Below, piece by piece: positions 51,195 to 59,951 of a DNA stretch of 64,000 nucleotides (its first letter is position 1; every line of letters starts with the position of its first letter). The position numbers were made by a program, and so were the translations under genes. Below the pieces are notes generated by a model. The model had not been told where the DNA came from, searched no databases, and saw only the letters and a program-made list of their open reading frames with translations. Source of the DNA: Haloterrigena salina JCM 13891 (GTDB lineage: Archaea > Halobacteriota > Halobacteria > Halobacteriales > Natrialbaceae); contig NZ_AOIS01000067.1 of assembly GCF_000337495.1 (NCBI RefSeq), positions 62,001-126,000 on the forward strand. The letters run 5' to 3'.

Positions 51195-53096
51195 CTACGC
51201 GGGCTCGTACTCGTACCCGGAGGTCGTGTGTTCCGCGAGCAACTCGCGGGCCCGGTCCTTGTTGTACGACTCGTCGACCCCGAACGGCGTAATTTGCGAG
51301 TCGTCGTACCAACTCGACCACCGCGGCTGGAACGTGTGGGTCCACTCGGCGAGTCCGCGGAACGCGTCCTCGGTGATCGCCGGTTTCTCGACGGCCATGG
51401 AGAGGGCCTGTCGGACCTCGCGGGTCCGCAGTTCCGCCCACCCATTTGCGCGTTGATTGTACGCGACGATCGTCAGGAACGGCTGCGGAATCTCGTAGAT
51501 CTCGACGGCCTCAGTCCCTCGAATATCCGCGTAGCGCTCTGGCGGGACCGACGTCGCCGTGAGCTCCCCGTCCGCGAGCGCCTCGAGACGATCCGCTCGG
51601 TCCCCGATCACTCGGTAGCGGTAGCGTTCGAAATACGGCGCGTCGCGCCACGCGTCGTCCATATCGTCGTCATCGGCGTGTTCGCGCATGTAGTACTCCT
51701 CGTTGCGCACAGTGACGAACTCCCGCGTGCGATCCCATCGCTCGAGCGTGTACGGGCCGAGGTTCCCCGTGAAGCTGAGTTCGGCGAACGCGTCGCTCGC
51801 GCGGAGCGCGTCGGCGTCGGGAACGTGCGCCTCGTAGAGTTCCTTCGGCGCGCAGTACGATCCCCAGAGAACCGGTTCCAGCGGAAAGTCGGGGTTGACC
51901 GACTCGAGTTCGAGCTGGAACTCGAACTCGCCCGTTCGCTCGACGTTTTCGACCGCCGCCCAATCGTCAACTCGGTTCGAGGGCGGGGTGGGCTCGTTCC
52001 AGGGGTGGTCACGCCCGCCGTCGATGGTGTGGACGTTCTCGATCTGGTACACCCAGTCGTCGGCGGTCATCCGGCCGTAGTCGTCGCCCCACCGGAGGGT
52101 GTCCCGGAGTTCGCAGACGTATACTTGGCCGCTGCCGGCGTCGGTGATGTCCATCCACAGCGGTCGGACGGTGTCATTTTCGTCGACGTCGTAGGCGCCG
52201 TCCAAGGTCAGGCCGATCCGCGCGGTGGCCCTGCTGTCGGTGCGCTCGGGAAAGTACAACCCTTCGGCCTCGCCTTCCACGCCCCAGACCCACTCGTCGG
52301 AGGCGGTGGGTCCGCCCTCGTTTCCGTTCCCGTTCCTGTCCTCGCCCACGTACCAGGTCGCGCGGTCCCAGTTCCCCCCGTAGGCTTCGACCGGACCGCG
52401 AACCGAGCGTCGGTACCCGATAACGTCGTCCGACATCGCGAGGAAATTCACCGGCTGCTCCTCGCTCAACGCGCCGAGGACCTCCGCGATCGGCGCTCGC
52501 CGCTCGTCCGGATCGGTCGTCGTACGGAACGCTTCGAGCCGCGACTCGATGTCGGCCTCGGGAACGTACCCGTAGTAGTTGGTCGGCGCCCGCTCGAGCC
52601 AGAACGCGTCGATCGCGGCGGGCGTTCGCGGATACGTGTTGAACGCCACCCCGAACATGAGGTCCCAGGCCGATTCGCTCGCGGTCTCCTCGCGCGGTCC
52701 GGCGTTGTTCGGTCCCGCAGTCCACTCGGGGTCGCCGTCGCCGAGGTACCGGTTTCGCACGTACTGCCGGAGGAGCCGATCGTAGCTGACGCGCTCGAGG
52801 GAGACCGCGACGCCGAGATCCGCGACCTCCGCCGCGATGATCTCCGCGGCTGTCTCCACCGCGTCGTTCCCCTCGATACACGCGAGTACCAGTTCCACTT
52901 GCGTTCCGTCGGGTCCGATCAACTCCACGTCGCCGCTGTCGTCGTCTCCGTCTTCGTCCTCGTTACCGCCGTCGCGCCCGCAGCCGGCGATGCCGACCGT
53001 CGTTCCGACCCCGACCGCCTTCAGAAGCCGTCGTCTGGCCACTGCGTCGCCGCCGGGATCGATCCCGTCCCCGCTGACTGTGGTACCCAGTGGCAT
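51195..53096 (-). CDS. Oligopeptide-type solute-binding lipoprotein (SBP_bac_5) with circularly permuted halves
   Basis: A 633-residue exported lipoprotein (ARRRLLKAVGVGTTVGIAGC; Tat motif and lipobox). Residues ~50-270 look like the usual C-terminal lobe: AAEIIAAEVADLGVAVSLER, NYYGYVPEADIESRLEAFRT, and DERRAPIAEVLGALSEEQPV. Residues ~275-633 look like the usual N-terminal part: LRDTLRWGDDYGRMTADDWV through VRQALSMAVEKPAITEDAFR to SYNKDRARELLAEHTTSG, where the protein ends. Thus family halves are in reversed order. No permease or ATPase genes are adjacent, so it may serve as a receptor or sensor for peptides. Confidence 0.8.
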   Translation of the reverse strand: MPLGTTVSGDGIDPGGDAVARRRLLKAVGVGTTVGIAGCGRDGGNEDEDGDDDSGDVELIGPDGTQVELVLACIEGNDAVETAAEIIAAEVADLGVAVSLERVSYDRLLRQYVRNRYLGDGDPEWTAGPNNAGPREETASESAWDLMFGVAFNTYPRTPAAIDAFWLERAPTNYYGYVPEADIESRLEAFRTTTDPDERRAPIAEVLGALSEEQPVNFLAMSDDVIGYRRSVRGPVEAYGGNWDRATWYVGEDRNGNGNEGGPTASDEWVWGVEGEAEGLYFPERTDSRATARIGLTLDGAYDVDENDTVRPLWMDITDAGSGQVYVCELRDTLRWGDDYGRMTADDWVYQIENVHTIDGGRDHPWNEPTPPSNRVDDWAAVENVERTGEFEFQLELESVNPDFPLEPVLWGSYCAPKELYEAHVPDADALRASDAFAELSFTGNLGPYTLERWDRTREFVTVRNEEYYMREHADDDDMDDAWRDAPYFERYRYRVIGDRADRLEALADGELTATSVPPERYADIRGTEAVEIYEIPQPFLTIVAYNQRANGWAELRTREVRQALSMAVEKPAITEDAFRGLAEWTHTFQPRWSSWYDDSQITPFGVDESYNKDRARELLAEHTTSGYEYEPA

Positions 53097-53131
53097 AGAT
53101 AGAGGTACGGAACGGAGTATGAAAGTCGTTG

Positions 53132-54856
53132 TCAGGGACGATCATCGACGCGGCTCGACGGGTCCGGGGCGTTCGCGTCGCCGCGTCGGGGCGCCGCTCG
53201 CGGGAGGTCGATGATCACGATCGACCCGCGCGGGTCGTTGTCGTCGAACCGGAGCGTTCCGCCGGAGTTATCGACCACCCAGTAGGTCAGCCAGAGGCCG
53301 AGCCCGCTCCCGTGCTCGAGCGCCGTCTCGCGCCCCTCATCGATCGCGGCGCGATCCTGTTCCGGAATTCCGGGGCCGTTGTCCGCCACCTCGATGCGAA
53401 CTCGCCCGCCGTTCTCGTCGGCCGGATCGCGGTCGACGTCCGGTTCGGGGCCCGTCGCGGTCACCGCTATTTCGACGCGCGGGTCGGCGCTGTCGTTGTG
53501 TTCGCAGGCGTTCTCGCAGACGTTCTCGACTGCCAGCCGCACTGAGGGAAGCGCCATCGCCCACGCCTCGTCCGGCAGCGACGCGGTCACGGTAACGTCG
53601 GGATATTCCTCGCGAAGCTCCGCGACCGCGTCGGCCGCGAGCGAGGCCACGTCGACGGGCCTCCGATCGGGATCGGCCTCGAGCGCGTTTTTCATCTGTC
53701 GCGCCTTCCGACTCAAGCCCGTGATGTCTCGCCCGGTCCGGTGGATCGTCTCCGCCGCGCCGACGACCGTTTCGTCCGCGGCCTCGTCGGTGATGAGATC
53801 CGCGTAATTCAGAACGATGCTCATTCGGTTGCGGATATTGTGCTGCAACACGCGATAGAGGACGTCGAGGCGCTGCCGCCGCTCTCGGAGTTCCGACTCG
53901 CGCGCTCGCAGCGTCGCCGCCAATTCGTTGAAGCCGTCGCTCATCCGTTCCCACTCGGCGCCGCCGCGCAGCGACACCGTACTGTCGTAGTCGCCCTCGC
54001 CGAGTCGGTCGAATCCGTCGAGTAACCGCTCGGTCTGGCGGAGGCTCACGGCGTACTGCCAGTACCCGAACCCGACCATGACGAGCACCACGATGACCAG
54101 CACCAGCGTCTGGAGCGCGGCTAACCGATCCAATCGATCCGCTAGCAGCGTCCGATCTCGAGTGACCGTGACCTCCCACCCGGTCGACTCGACGGTCGAG
54201 GAGCTTTCGATCCCCTCGTCGAACGTCCGCTCGTTCTCGTTGAGAACCACCCCGTCTCCAACGATAGTGACCGTCTGCGAACTCGTCTCGAGCGGCGGGA
54301 TCGCGTCGAAGATCGTCTGCCGATCGAGGTACATGGCTCCCACGAGGACGCCCCGAACCCCCGAGCCGTCCAGGATGGGCGCGCTGAACACGAGAACGGG
54401 CCTGTCGGCTCGCTCGGCGTATTCGACGTCGCTCACGTACGTTTCGCCCCGAAGCGCCCGCTCCACGTACGGCGTTTCGCTTCGGTCGGATCCGATCACC
54501 GAGCGTCTCGTCCCTGCCGTAACGGAGCCGCGGAAATCGACGACCGTTCCGTTGGCGTCGACGAGTTGCGCCGAGTAGAATCGAGAGTTGTCGAGAAACG
54601 CGTCGAGGAACGGGCCGCTCCGATCGAACTGCCGGGCCTCGGGCCGCGACGCGACCAACCCGATCCGATCTCGGTGTTCCCAGATCGTTTCGTCGATCTG
54701 CTCGGCGACCAACGAGGCCGTCTCGTCGGTTCGCCGTTGTTCGTCGTCGACGACGTCGCGTTTGTACGACTCGAGCGTCCAGTGAACCGTCCCGCTCAGC
54801 ACGAGCGTGATCACGACGAGGATGACGACGAATTTCGTTCGTAATCGGACTCTCAT
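53132..54856 (-). CDS. Membrane sensor histidine kinase with extracellular Cache-like domain
   Basis: A 574-residue kinase: transmembrane helix 1 (FVVILVVITLVLSGTVHWTL, about residues 8-27), extracellular dCache-like sensor (to ~260; VEYAERADRPVLVFSAPILD), helix 2 (TLVLVIVVLVMVGFGYWQYA), HAMP, then RVLQHNIRNRMSIVLNYADL with the phospho-histidine and an HATPase domain (VENVCENACEHNDSADPRVE; DNGPGIPEQDR). It lies 35 bp downstream of the peptide-binding protein gene start on the same strand and is divergent from a HalX response regulator, so these three may form a signalling set. Confidence 0.88.
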   Translation of the reverse strand: MRVRLRTKFVVILVVITLVLSGTVHWTLESYKRDVVDDEQRRTDETASLVAEQIDETIWEHRDRIGLVASRPEARQFDRSGPFLDAFLDNSRFYSAQLVDANGTVVDFRGSVTAGTRRSVIGSDRSETPYVERALRGETYVSDVEYAERADRPVLVFSAPILDGSGVRGVLVGAMYLDRQTIFDAIPPLETSSQTVTIVGDGVVLNENERTFDEGIESSSTVESTGWEVTVTRDRTLLADRLDRLAALQTLVLVIVVLVMVGFGYWQYAVSLRQTERLLDGFDRLGEGDYDSTVSLRGGAEWERMSDGFNELAATLRARESELRERRQRLDVLYRVLQHNIRNRMSIVLNYADLITDEAADETVVGAAETIHRTGRDITGLSRKARQMKNALEADPDRRPVDVASLAADAVAELREEYPDVTVTASLPDEAWAMALPSVRLAVENVCENACEHNDSADPRVEIAVTATGPEPDVDRDPADENGGRVRIEVADNGPGIPEQDRAAIDEGRETALEHGSGLGLWLTYWVVDNSGGTLRFDDNDPRGSIVIIDLPRAAPRRGDANAPDPSSRVDDRP

Positions 54857-54998
54857 CACTGATTCGTGGTAACAATTAACAAAGTACTCGGTACGCGCAC
54901 TTAAGCGCACGCAACGAACGTCGTCGGACACCCGCGACCGGCCGCGCACGAAAGCTATAACTCGGTCACAGGCGAACCTCTCTAGGACATTCGTTAAC

Positions 54999-55571
54999 AT
55001 GGGTCACGATCAGAACCCGACACTGCTCGTCGTCGACGACGAGCGCGAGGTGGCGGACGCGTACGCGCTCCGTCTTCGGCGGCGGTACGACGACGTCCGG
55101 ACGGCGTACGGGGGCGAGGAGTGCCTCCAGGAGATGGACGACACCGTCGACGTGGTACTGCTGGATCGACGGATGCCGTTCTCCGGCGACAAGGTGTTAA
55201 CGGAGATCCGCGATCGGGGACACGACTGCCAGGTCATCATGGTAACGGCCGTGAATCCCGGGTTCGATATCGTCGATATGCCGTTCGACGACTACCTGTG
55301 TAAGCCGATCGAGAAGGACGATCTCTTCGCGGCGGTCGAACAACAGGCGACCGCCGCGTCGTACGACGACCCGCTCTCGGAGTTCTTCAGCCTCACGGCG
55401 AAACTCTCGGTGCTCGAAGCCGAACACACGCCCGAACAGCTCGAGGAGTCGAGCGAGTACGTCCGCATGCAACGTCGGGTCGCGAAACTTCGCGAGGGGC
55501 TGGAGGTGCCGCGGGAGGATTTCGAGCGAATGGTCGAGACGTTCACCGCGATCAATCGGGGCGAAGGGTAG
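54999..55571 (+). CDS. HalX-type response regulator
   Basis: A 190-residue protein: receiver domain (TLLVVDDEREVADAYALRLR, acid pair D13-D14; VVLLDRRMPFSG with phospho-acceptor D56; LCKPIEKDD lysine) followed by a HalX domain (SEFFSLTAKLSVLEAEHTPE, RVAKLREGLEVPREDFERMV), found almost only in haloarchaea. No DNA-binding domain. Divergent from the adjacent kinase, its likely partner. Confidence 0.92.
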   Translation: MGHDQNPTLLVVDDEREVADAYALRLRRRYDDVRTAYGGEECLQEMDDTVDVVLLDRRMPFSGDKVLTEIRDRGHDCQVIMVTAVNPGFDIVDMPFDDYLCKPIEKDDLFAAVEQQATAASYDDPLSEFFSLTAKLSVLEAEHTPEQLEESSEYVRMQRRVAKLREGLEVPREDFERMVETFTAINRGEG

Positions 55572-55587
55572 CCGTCACGGCGGCCGT

Positions 55588-56766
55588 CTATGGCGCTCTC
55601 TCGTCGGTCTCGGCCCCGCGGAACTCGAAGCGCGCGCCCCCGGCATCGCCGGCCGTGAGCGTCACGTTCCAGCCGTGGTCTTCGACGAGTTGGCGGACGA
55701 TAGCCAGTCCCAATCCGGTGGTACCGTCTCCGCTCGAGTAACCGGGTTCGAACACTCGCTCGCGCTCCGCGGGGGGAACGCCCGGCCCGTCGTCGGCGAC
55801 GTAGAACCCGCCGTCCAGGCCGCCGACCGTCACGGTCGCGTCCCGACCGCCGTGTTCGACCGCGTTTCGGAACACGTTCTCGAAGACCCGCTGGAGCCTC
55901 TCGGCGTCGGCCTGAAGCGTCGGGAGGTCGTCCTCGAGACCGAGCGCGGCATCGGCCGTTTCGACGGTTTCCCACGCCGTTTCGGCGATATCGCCGACGG
56001 CCACGCTACCGCTCGGTTCGACCTCCGTCCCGCCGACCGAGAGCGCGTCCCGGATCAGCCGCTCGATCCGATCGAGCGCACCCTCGACTTTCTCGAAGTG
56101 AACGTCCTCGCCCGTATCGCGAGCCGCCTCGAGGCGGATCTTCGCAACCTCCAGCGGGTTTCTGAGATCGTGCGCCGCGACGGCGACGACTCGCTCGAGC
56201 CGGTCGGCGCGCGTCGTCACGCGGTCGACGCGCCGGCGTAACTCCGTCACGGTCGTGTAGACGACGTAGCCGCCGGCGTCCCCACCCCCGTCTCCGTCCT
56301 CGTCCGGAGACGGGATGGCCTCGAGACGGAAGTACCGCCGCTCGTCGTCGGCTCCGCGGCGAATCCCGACGGTGACGCGTTCGCCCGCGTCGAGTCGTTC
56401 GAGGACCGCCGCTCCGGTCGCGTCTGCGTCCGGTTCGTCTCCCTCGGACGGTCGCGTCGCGTTTCCCGCGGCGGTCGCCAGTTCCCAGCGCGGACCGGAG
56501 TCACGGTCGGTCGGCCCGGGAAGCAGGCGTTCACGGAGGGGAGCGTCCCTGATCGCCGCTTCGCCGACCTCGAAGGCCGTCTCGAACGCGGGATTGACCG
56601 CGCGCACTACGGCGGTTCCACCTTCCACCTCGTAGTAGAGGAGCGGGTCGGGGAAACGCCGAAAGAGGCATCGCGTCGGTCCGCCGTCGGCGACGAGCGG
56701 GGCGGGCAGGTCGTCGCGTCGCCGTTCGAAGGGGCACCCGTCCCGCCGGTTGCTGCGACCGGTCAT
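55588..56766 (-). CDS. Soluble PAS-domain histidine kinase
   Basis: A 392-residue kinase with PAS (~30-180; VVRAVNPAFETAFEVGEAAI), HisKA (VAVAAHDLRNPLEVAKIRLE), and HATPase (FENVFRNAVEHGGRDATVTV; GTTGLGLAIVRQLVEDHGWN). No membrane segments. The ATG at 56766 overlaps the stop of the Bat-type gene upstream by 4 bp, indicating co-translation. It converges with the HalX regulator. Confidence 0.87.
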   Translation of the reverse strand: MTGRSNRRDGCPFERRRDDLPAPLVADGGPTRCLFRRFPDPLLYYEVEGGTAVVRAVNPAFETAFEVGEAAIRDAPLRERLLPGPTDRDSGPRWELATAAGNATRPSEGDEPDADATGAAVLERLDAGERVTVGIRRGADDERRYFRLEAIPSPDEDGDGGGDAGGYVVYTTVTELRRRVDRVTTRADRLERVVAVAAHDLRNPLEVAKIRLEAARDTGEDVHFEKVEGALDRIERLIRDALSVGGTEVEPSGSVAVGDIAETAWETVETADAALGLEDDLPTLQADAERLQRVFENVFRNAVEHGGRDATVTVGGLDGGFYVADDGPGVPPAERERVFEPGYSSGDGTTGLGLAIVRQLVEDHGWNVTLTAGDAGGARFEFRGAETDERAP

Positions 56767-58364
56767 TCGTTTCGCCTCGGTTGGCGGTCGTCGACCGCAA
56801 CCGGCCGTTCGTGCTCCGCGTCGTCGTCGAAGAAGGCGTCGAGGAGTTTCCGCTGCCCCGCTCGCAGATGATAGTGAAGCGTCGGCGAACTGATTCCGAG
56901 CGTCTCGGCGAGCTCCTCGGCGGTGCTGTCTCGCGGCGATTCGAAGTACCCGCCGTAGTACGCCATCTGGAGGGCGTTTCGCTGGCGGTCGGTCAGGCGG
57001 TCGCGGAGCCCGCTCCGGAACTCCTGGACCGTTTCGATCGGTCGTTCGCGGTCGAGTTTCGACAGTAGTTCCGATCTGGGAAACCGCTCGCCGACAGCCT
57101 CGACGACTTCTCGGATGTCGCTGCTGGGCGCTACTTCCGCGACGATCAGGCCGGTTCCGCGATCGAACTCCGCCGTTCTGACGGTTGCGCCGTACGTGGC
57201 TAACGTGACGATCGGCGACCGTCCGGACACCGTAACCTCGGTGAAGCCGCCGGTCTCGGTCGCGGACTCGTGGATCACGCGACCGGCGTCGACGTCGGAT
57301 CGATCGTCGGCCAGCTCGCGGAGCGCATCGGGTTCGGCACCGTCGACGCGAACGTAACAGAGTAACGATGCAGCGTCTAACGGGACGATGCCTTCGACCG
57401 CGAGTTCGCAATCGAGTCGCGCGGACGCCGTCGCGAAGAAGGCGTCGGCGATACGGAACGTGAGTTCGATGACCGTATCCGAGAGCAACAGATTGCGCTG
57501 GCGAGTCGCGTTGATGACGAACCCGGTGGTCACGCCGAGCGTTTCCAGGCTCTCCCGTTCGCGCTCGCTGAAGGCGTCCGGATCGAGTGCGTAGACGCTC
57601 AACACCCCGTAGGTGGTGTCCCCGTACCGGAGCGGAACGACGACGCTCGACTGCAATCCGCGAGCGAACGCCTCTCGGCGGACCGGCTCCGGAACCGACT
57701 CGTCGTCCACGAGGTGGCGGACGACTCGCGTTTCCCCCGTCTCTAGCGTCGCGTACTCCGGCCCCCTCGAGCCGTCGGCGTCGGCACCGCTCTCGACGAT
57801 GAGATCGAGAATCCCGTCGTGCTCGCCGGCCGCGGTTCGACAGACGAGCCGCTCGCCCGTCATCTCCCGCTCGCCGATCACCGTGAATTCGTACAGGTCG
57901 GTCTCCGCGAGCCGCTCACAGACCAGTTCCTCGACTTCCTCCCGGGTCGTGGCCCCGACGAGGTCCCGAATGATCTTCTGGACGATGTTGTTAATCCGCT
58001 CGAGACGAGCCAGCTCCGCCTCCCGATCCTCGAGGTCGCCCTCGAGGGCTTTCCGGTCGGTGACGTCTCGATAGTAGACCGTGACCCGCTCTCCGATCGT
58101 CGTCGTCCGAACGCGAAGCCAGACATCTAGCTCCGGGAAGTACTCCTCGAAGGAAATCTCGGCTGGCTCCGGATCGTCGCCGCCGAAGTGCTCGTGAAAC
58201 GTCGCCGCGAACGATCGCGGGAACACGTCCCTGATATCGGTCCCGACGAGGGTGTCGCGCTCTCGCTCGAGCAGGTCCGCCGCGACAGCGTTAGCCGTCG
58301 TAATCTGCCAGTCGGTGTCGACGACGAGCACGCCGTCGGTGACCCCGTCGAGGACCTCACCCAT
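56763..58364 (-). CDS. PAS-GAF-Bat regulator with HTH_10
   Basis: A 533-residue one-component regulator: PAS at ~1-110 (GVTDGVLVVDTDWQITTANA), a linker coiled coil, GAF at ~130-290 (LQSSVVVPLRYGDTTYGVLS), Bat-specific domain ~300-455, and HTH_10 (LTDRQRNALQMAYYGGYFES; ELAETLGISSPTLHYHLRAG). The start is ATG 58364; a GTG 13 codons upstream is possible. It is translationally coupled to a PAS kinase and lies in the middle of the surface-protein block, so it is a candidate regulator of the shared promoter module (inference). Confidence 0.9.
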   Translation of the reverse strand: MGEVLDGVTDGVLVVDTDWQITTANAVAADLLERERDTLVGTDIRDVFPRSFAATFHEHFGGDDPEPAEISFEEYFPELDVWLRVRTTTIGERVTVYYRDVTDRKALEGDLEDREAELARLERINNIVQKIIRDLVGATTREEVEELVCERLAETDLYEFTVIGEREMTGERLVCRTAAGEHDGILDLIVESGADADGSRGPEYATLETGETRVVRHLVDDESVPEPVRREAFARGLQSSVVVPLRYGDTTYGVLSVYALDPDAFSERERESLETLGVTTGFVINATRQRNLLLSDTVIELTFRIADAFFATASARLDCELAVEGIVPLDAASLLCYVRVDGAEPDALRELADDRSDVDAGRVIHESATETGGFTEVTVSGRSPIVTLATYGATVRTAEFDRGTGLIVAEVAPSSDIREVVEAVGERFPRSELLSKLDRERPIETVQEFRSGLRDRLTDRQRNALQMAYYGGYFESPRDSTAEELAETLGISSPTLHYHLRAGQRKLLDAFFDDDAEHERPVAVDDRQPRRNE

Positions 58365-58583
58365 GCTAGTCAATAGCACACTGTTGTACGTGAATCTTTC
58401 CACGCTGGCGGTGGGAGACGGGGCGAACGGACGCCTCGAGTCGACGGGGACGTTCGTCGGGAGCCGGTCGTCAAACGAGACGGCTCGTCGCCACTGTCCG
58501 CTGGGCGCGACCGATACGGGCCCAGATGGATCGGTCGTCGAGAGAAACGAGGGCGCGTGTGACCGGTGCGCCGTGCGATGCGG

Positions 58584-58844
58584 TCAGGTCGTCACCTTCC
58601 ACGTCGTCGAACTGGAGTAGCCCCACTTCTCGACGGTCACGTCGAACTCGCCGTCGACGAGCGCCGGCATGTTCACGCCGACTTCCTTGGCGCTCATACC
58701 CAGGTCGTCGCCGATGAGACGGGACTTGAAGTAGGTGTTCGTCTGGCTCTGCTCGCGGAGGTATCGAAGGATACGACGCTGCTTGTCGCTCAGCGCGGCC
58801 GCGGTCCGGGTCGCGGTCGGATCGGACGTGTCGGATTCGCTCAT
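58584..58844 (-). CDS. DUF7123 family small protein
   Basis: An 86-residue protein with a Ser/Thr/Asp tail at the start and the conserved core LSDKQRRILRYLREQSQTNT, YFKSRLIGDDLGMSAKEVGV and VTVEKWGYSSSTTWKVT, a winged-helix-like fold conserved across haloarchaea. Its leftward promoter core (58889-58910) belongs to the duplicated divergent module. Probably DNA-binding; target unknown. Confidence 0.85.
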   Translation of the reverse strand: MSESDTSDPTATRTAAALSDKQRRILRYLREQSQTNTYFKSRLIGDDLGMSAKEVGVNMPALVDGEFDVTVEKWGYSSSTTWKVTT

Positions 58845-58888
58845 GATCTCGGGTCACCCGTTTGCGTACGATCGGACGGCTGGCGTCT

Positions 58889-58997
58889 CCGAAGGAACCC
58901 TTCCTTAGTATTCCAATTGCCGCTCGCCGCTCCACGCTCAATAGCTAGGGGTCTGGATGCGACCGCTGGTTTGGATACTAAGCGGCTGATTCCTCGA
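58889..58997. promoter_or_regulatory. Divergent promoter module between DUF7123 and DUF7331-like genes
   Basis: A leftward core TACTAAG (58910-58904), N9, CTTCGG serves the DUF7123 gene. A rightward core TACTAAG (58976-58982), N9, CCTCGA lies 65 bases before the ATG at 59041. Between them, CTCAATAGCTAGGGGT (58937-58952) starts exactly 39 bp before the rightward core, as at 48761. The leftward core to box distance is 27 bp here and 28 bp there. AAGGAACCCTTCC also recurs in both regions (58892 and 48697). Confidence 0.6.
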
Positions 58998-59040
58998 GGC
59001 TCCACTCCGTAGCACCACGTGTAGTTACGAGGGACCACCA

Positions 59041-59205
59041 ATGACCGAACACGATTCGACCGCTTCGGCCGCGGAGCACGACCCCTTCGAACAGTACCGC
59101 TACATCGAGTACACGATGGATGACGAATCGGTGTCCGTCATTCAGGACACGGAGAACGACCGGGCGTGGATCCAGTCAACGCACGCCGTCCTGGCCTCTC
59201 GGTAA
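59041..59205 (+). CDS. DUF7331-like small acidic protein, 54 aa
   Basis: A short gene reading MTEHDSTASAAEHDPFEQYR, then a strand-rich middle, ending DTENDRAWIQSTHAVLASR. The DR-x-W-x-QST ending recurs in the convergent small protein at 59459-59635 (DPDRWVQSTASISL) and is typical of haloarchaeal DUF7331 proteins of 50-60 residues (name from memory). Function unknown. Preceded by the rightward core of the divergent module. Confidence 0.75.
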   Translation: MTEHDSTASAAEHDPFEQYRYIEYTMDDESVSVIQDTENDRAWIQSTHAVLASR

Positions 59206-59458
59206 TCGGCATCTTTCGCAGCGAATCGGCGATCGATTGTGACGTCCGAAACCGCCGGTATTCCGATCGTCCGATACCCACGGAGAGCCTGGCGAACGCC
59301 GATGCCACTCGCGATCCGTCCTGCTGGCTCTCGAGACTATTCACGTGATGCGCAGACTGTCGACGATGTCGCTTTCTCCGACCGACTCCGTGCCGATCGG
59401 TGCCGAGAAGGCGCCGCTCAGGTGGGGGGACGTCGACGTCGTTCGCCGGCGTCGGTTC

Positions 59459-59635
59459 TCACCGGAACTCCTCCAGGGAGATGCTCGCCGTCGACTGCAC
59501 CCACCGGTCGGGGTCTCTGCGGTCGTAGACGAGCATCTCGTCGCGAAACTCGATCGCATCGTGCGTCGCCGGGATCGACGATACCGGCTCGCTCACGAAT
59601 TCGTCGGGGTCGCGGGTGTCGGTGGTGTCGGTCAT
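59459..59635 (-). CDS. DUF7331-like small acidic protein, 58 aa
   Basis: A 58-residue gene reading MTDTTDTRDPDEFVSEPVSS, then EFRDEMLVYDRRDPDRWVQS and TASISLEEFR. It shares the D-R-x-W-x-Q-S-T ending with the small protein at 59041 and faces it. A promoter core in the same style lies 56 bases upstream. Overlapping frames in the same region are arginine-rich and not coding-like. Confidence 0.72.
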   Translation of the reverse strand: MTDTTDTRDPDEFVSEPVSSIPATHDAIEFRDEMLVYDRRDPDRWVQSTASISLEEFR

Positions 59636-59951
59636 TGTCGTTCTCCAATTGGACGATGGACCTCCGTTACCGAAGCGTACCTAGCTAAATAGCCGAGTGC
59701 GCGATCTCGCGACCCGCTCTAGACAGCTAGCACTACCGGCCCGGACACACGTTTCCGCCGGAGACATTGCTGCGCGGAGCCGTCTCTGGCCACGGTGCAC
59801 GCCTCGAGACGCCGACAGCAACCCACAGCGTCCACGACCGATTCCGTCTTTCGTGGCTACTGTCACCGCGATAACGAATTGTAATCGCTCGAGCACACCC
59901 CTTCATCTAATAATCGGCTGATCGTAGCCCCGGTCAAGGGGCAAGTTAACA
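59636..59951 (-). promoter_or_regulatory. Promoter module copy upstream of the 58-aa gene; rest of the spacer without genes
   Basis: On the reverse strand, TATTTAG (59691-59685), N9, CTTCGG (59675-59670) form a core 56 bases before the 59635 start. A degenerate CTAG box, CTAGCTGTCTAGAGCG, begins at 59730, 39 bp upstream as in the other copies. The remaining spacer to 59951 shows no gene. TAATAATCGGCTGAT (59908-59922) before the next rightward gene is a weak core-like match. Confidence 0.45.

Noticed and set aside
58364-58403. Start of the second Bat-type regulator at GTG 58403
   Set aside because: The ATG at 58364 begins directly before the conserved GEVLDGVTDGVLVVD PAS start; the 13 extra residues look unrelated. 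Not fully excluded.
58937-58952. TATTGAG on the reverse strand within the CTAG box as a further promoter core
   Set aside because: It lacks CYTCGR at the required spacing, so I treat it as part of the central box.
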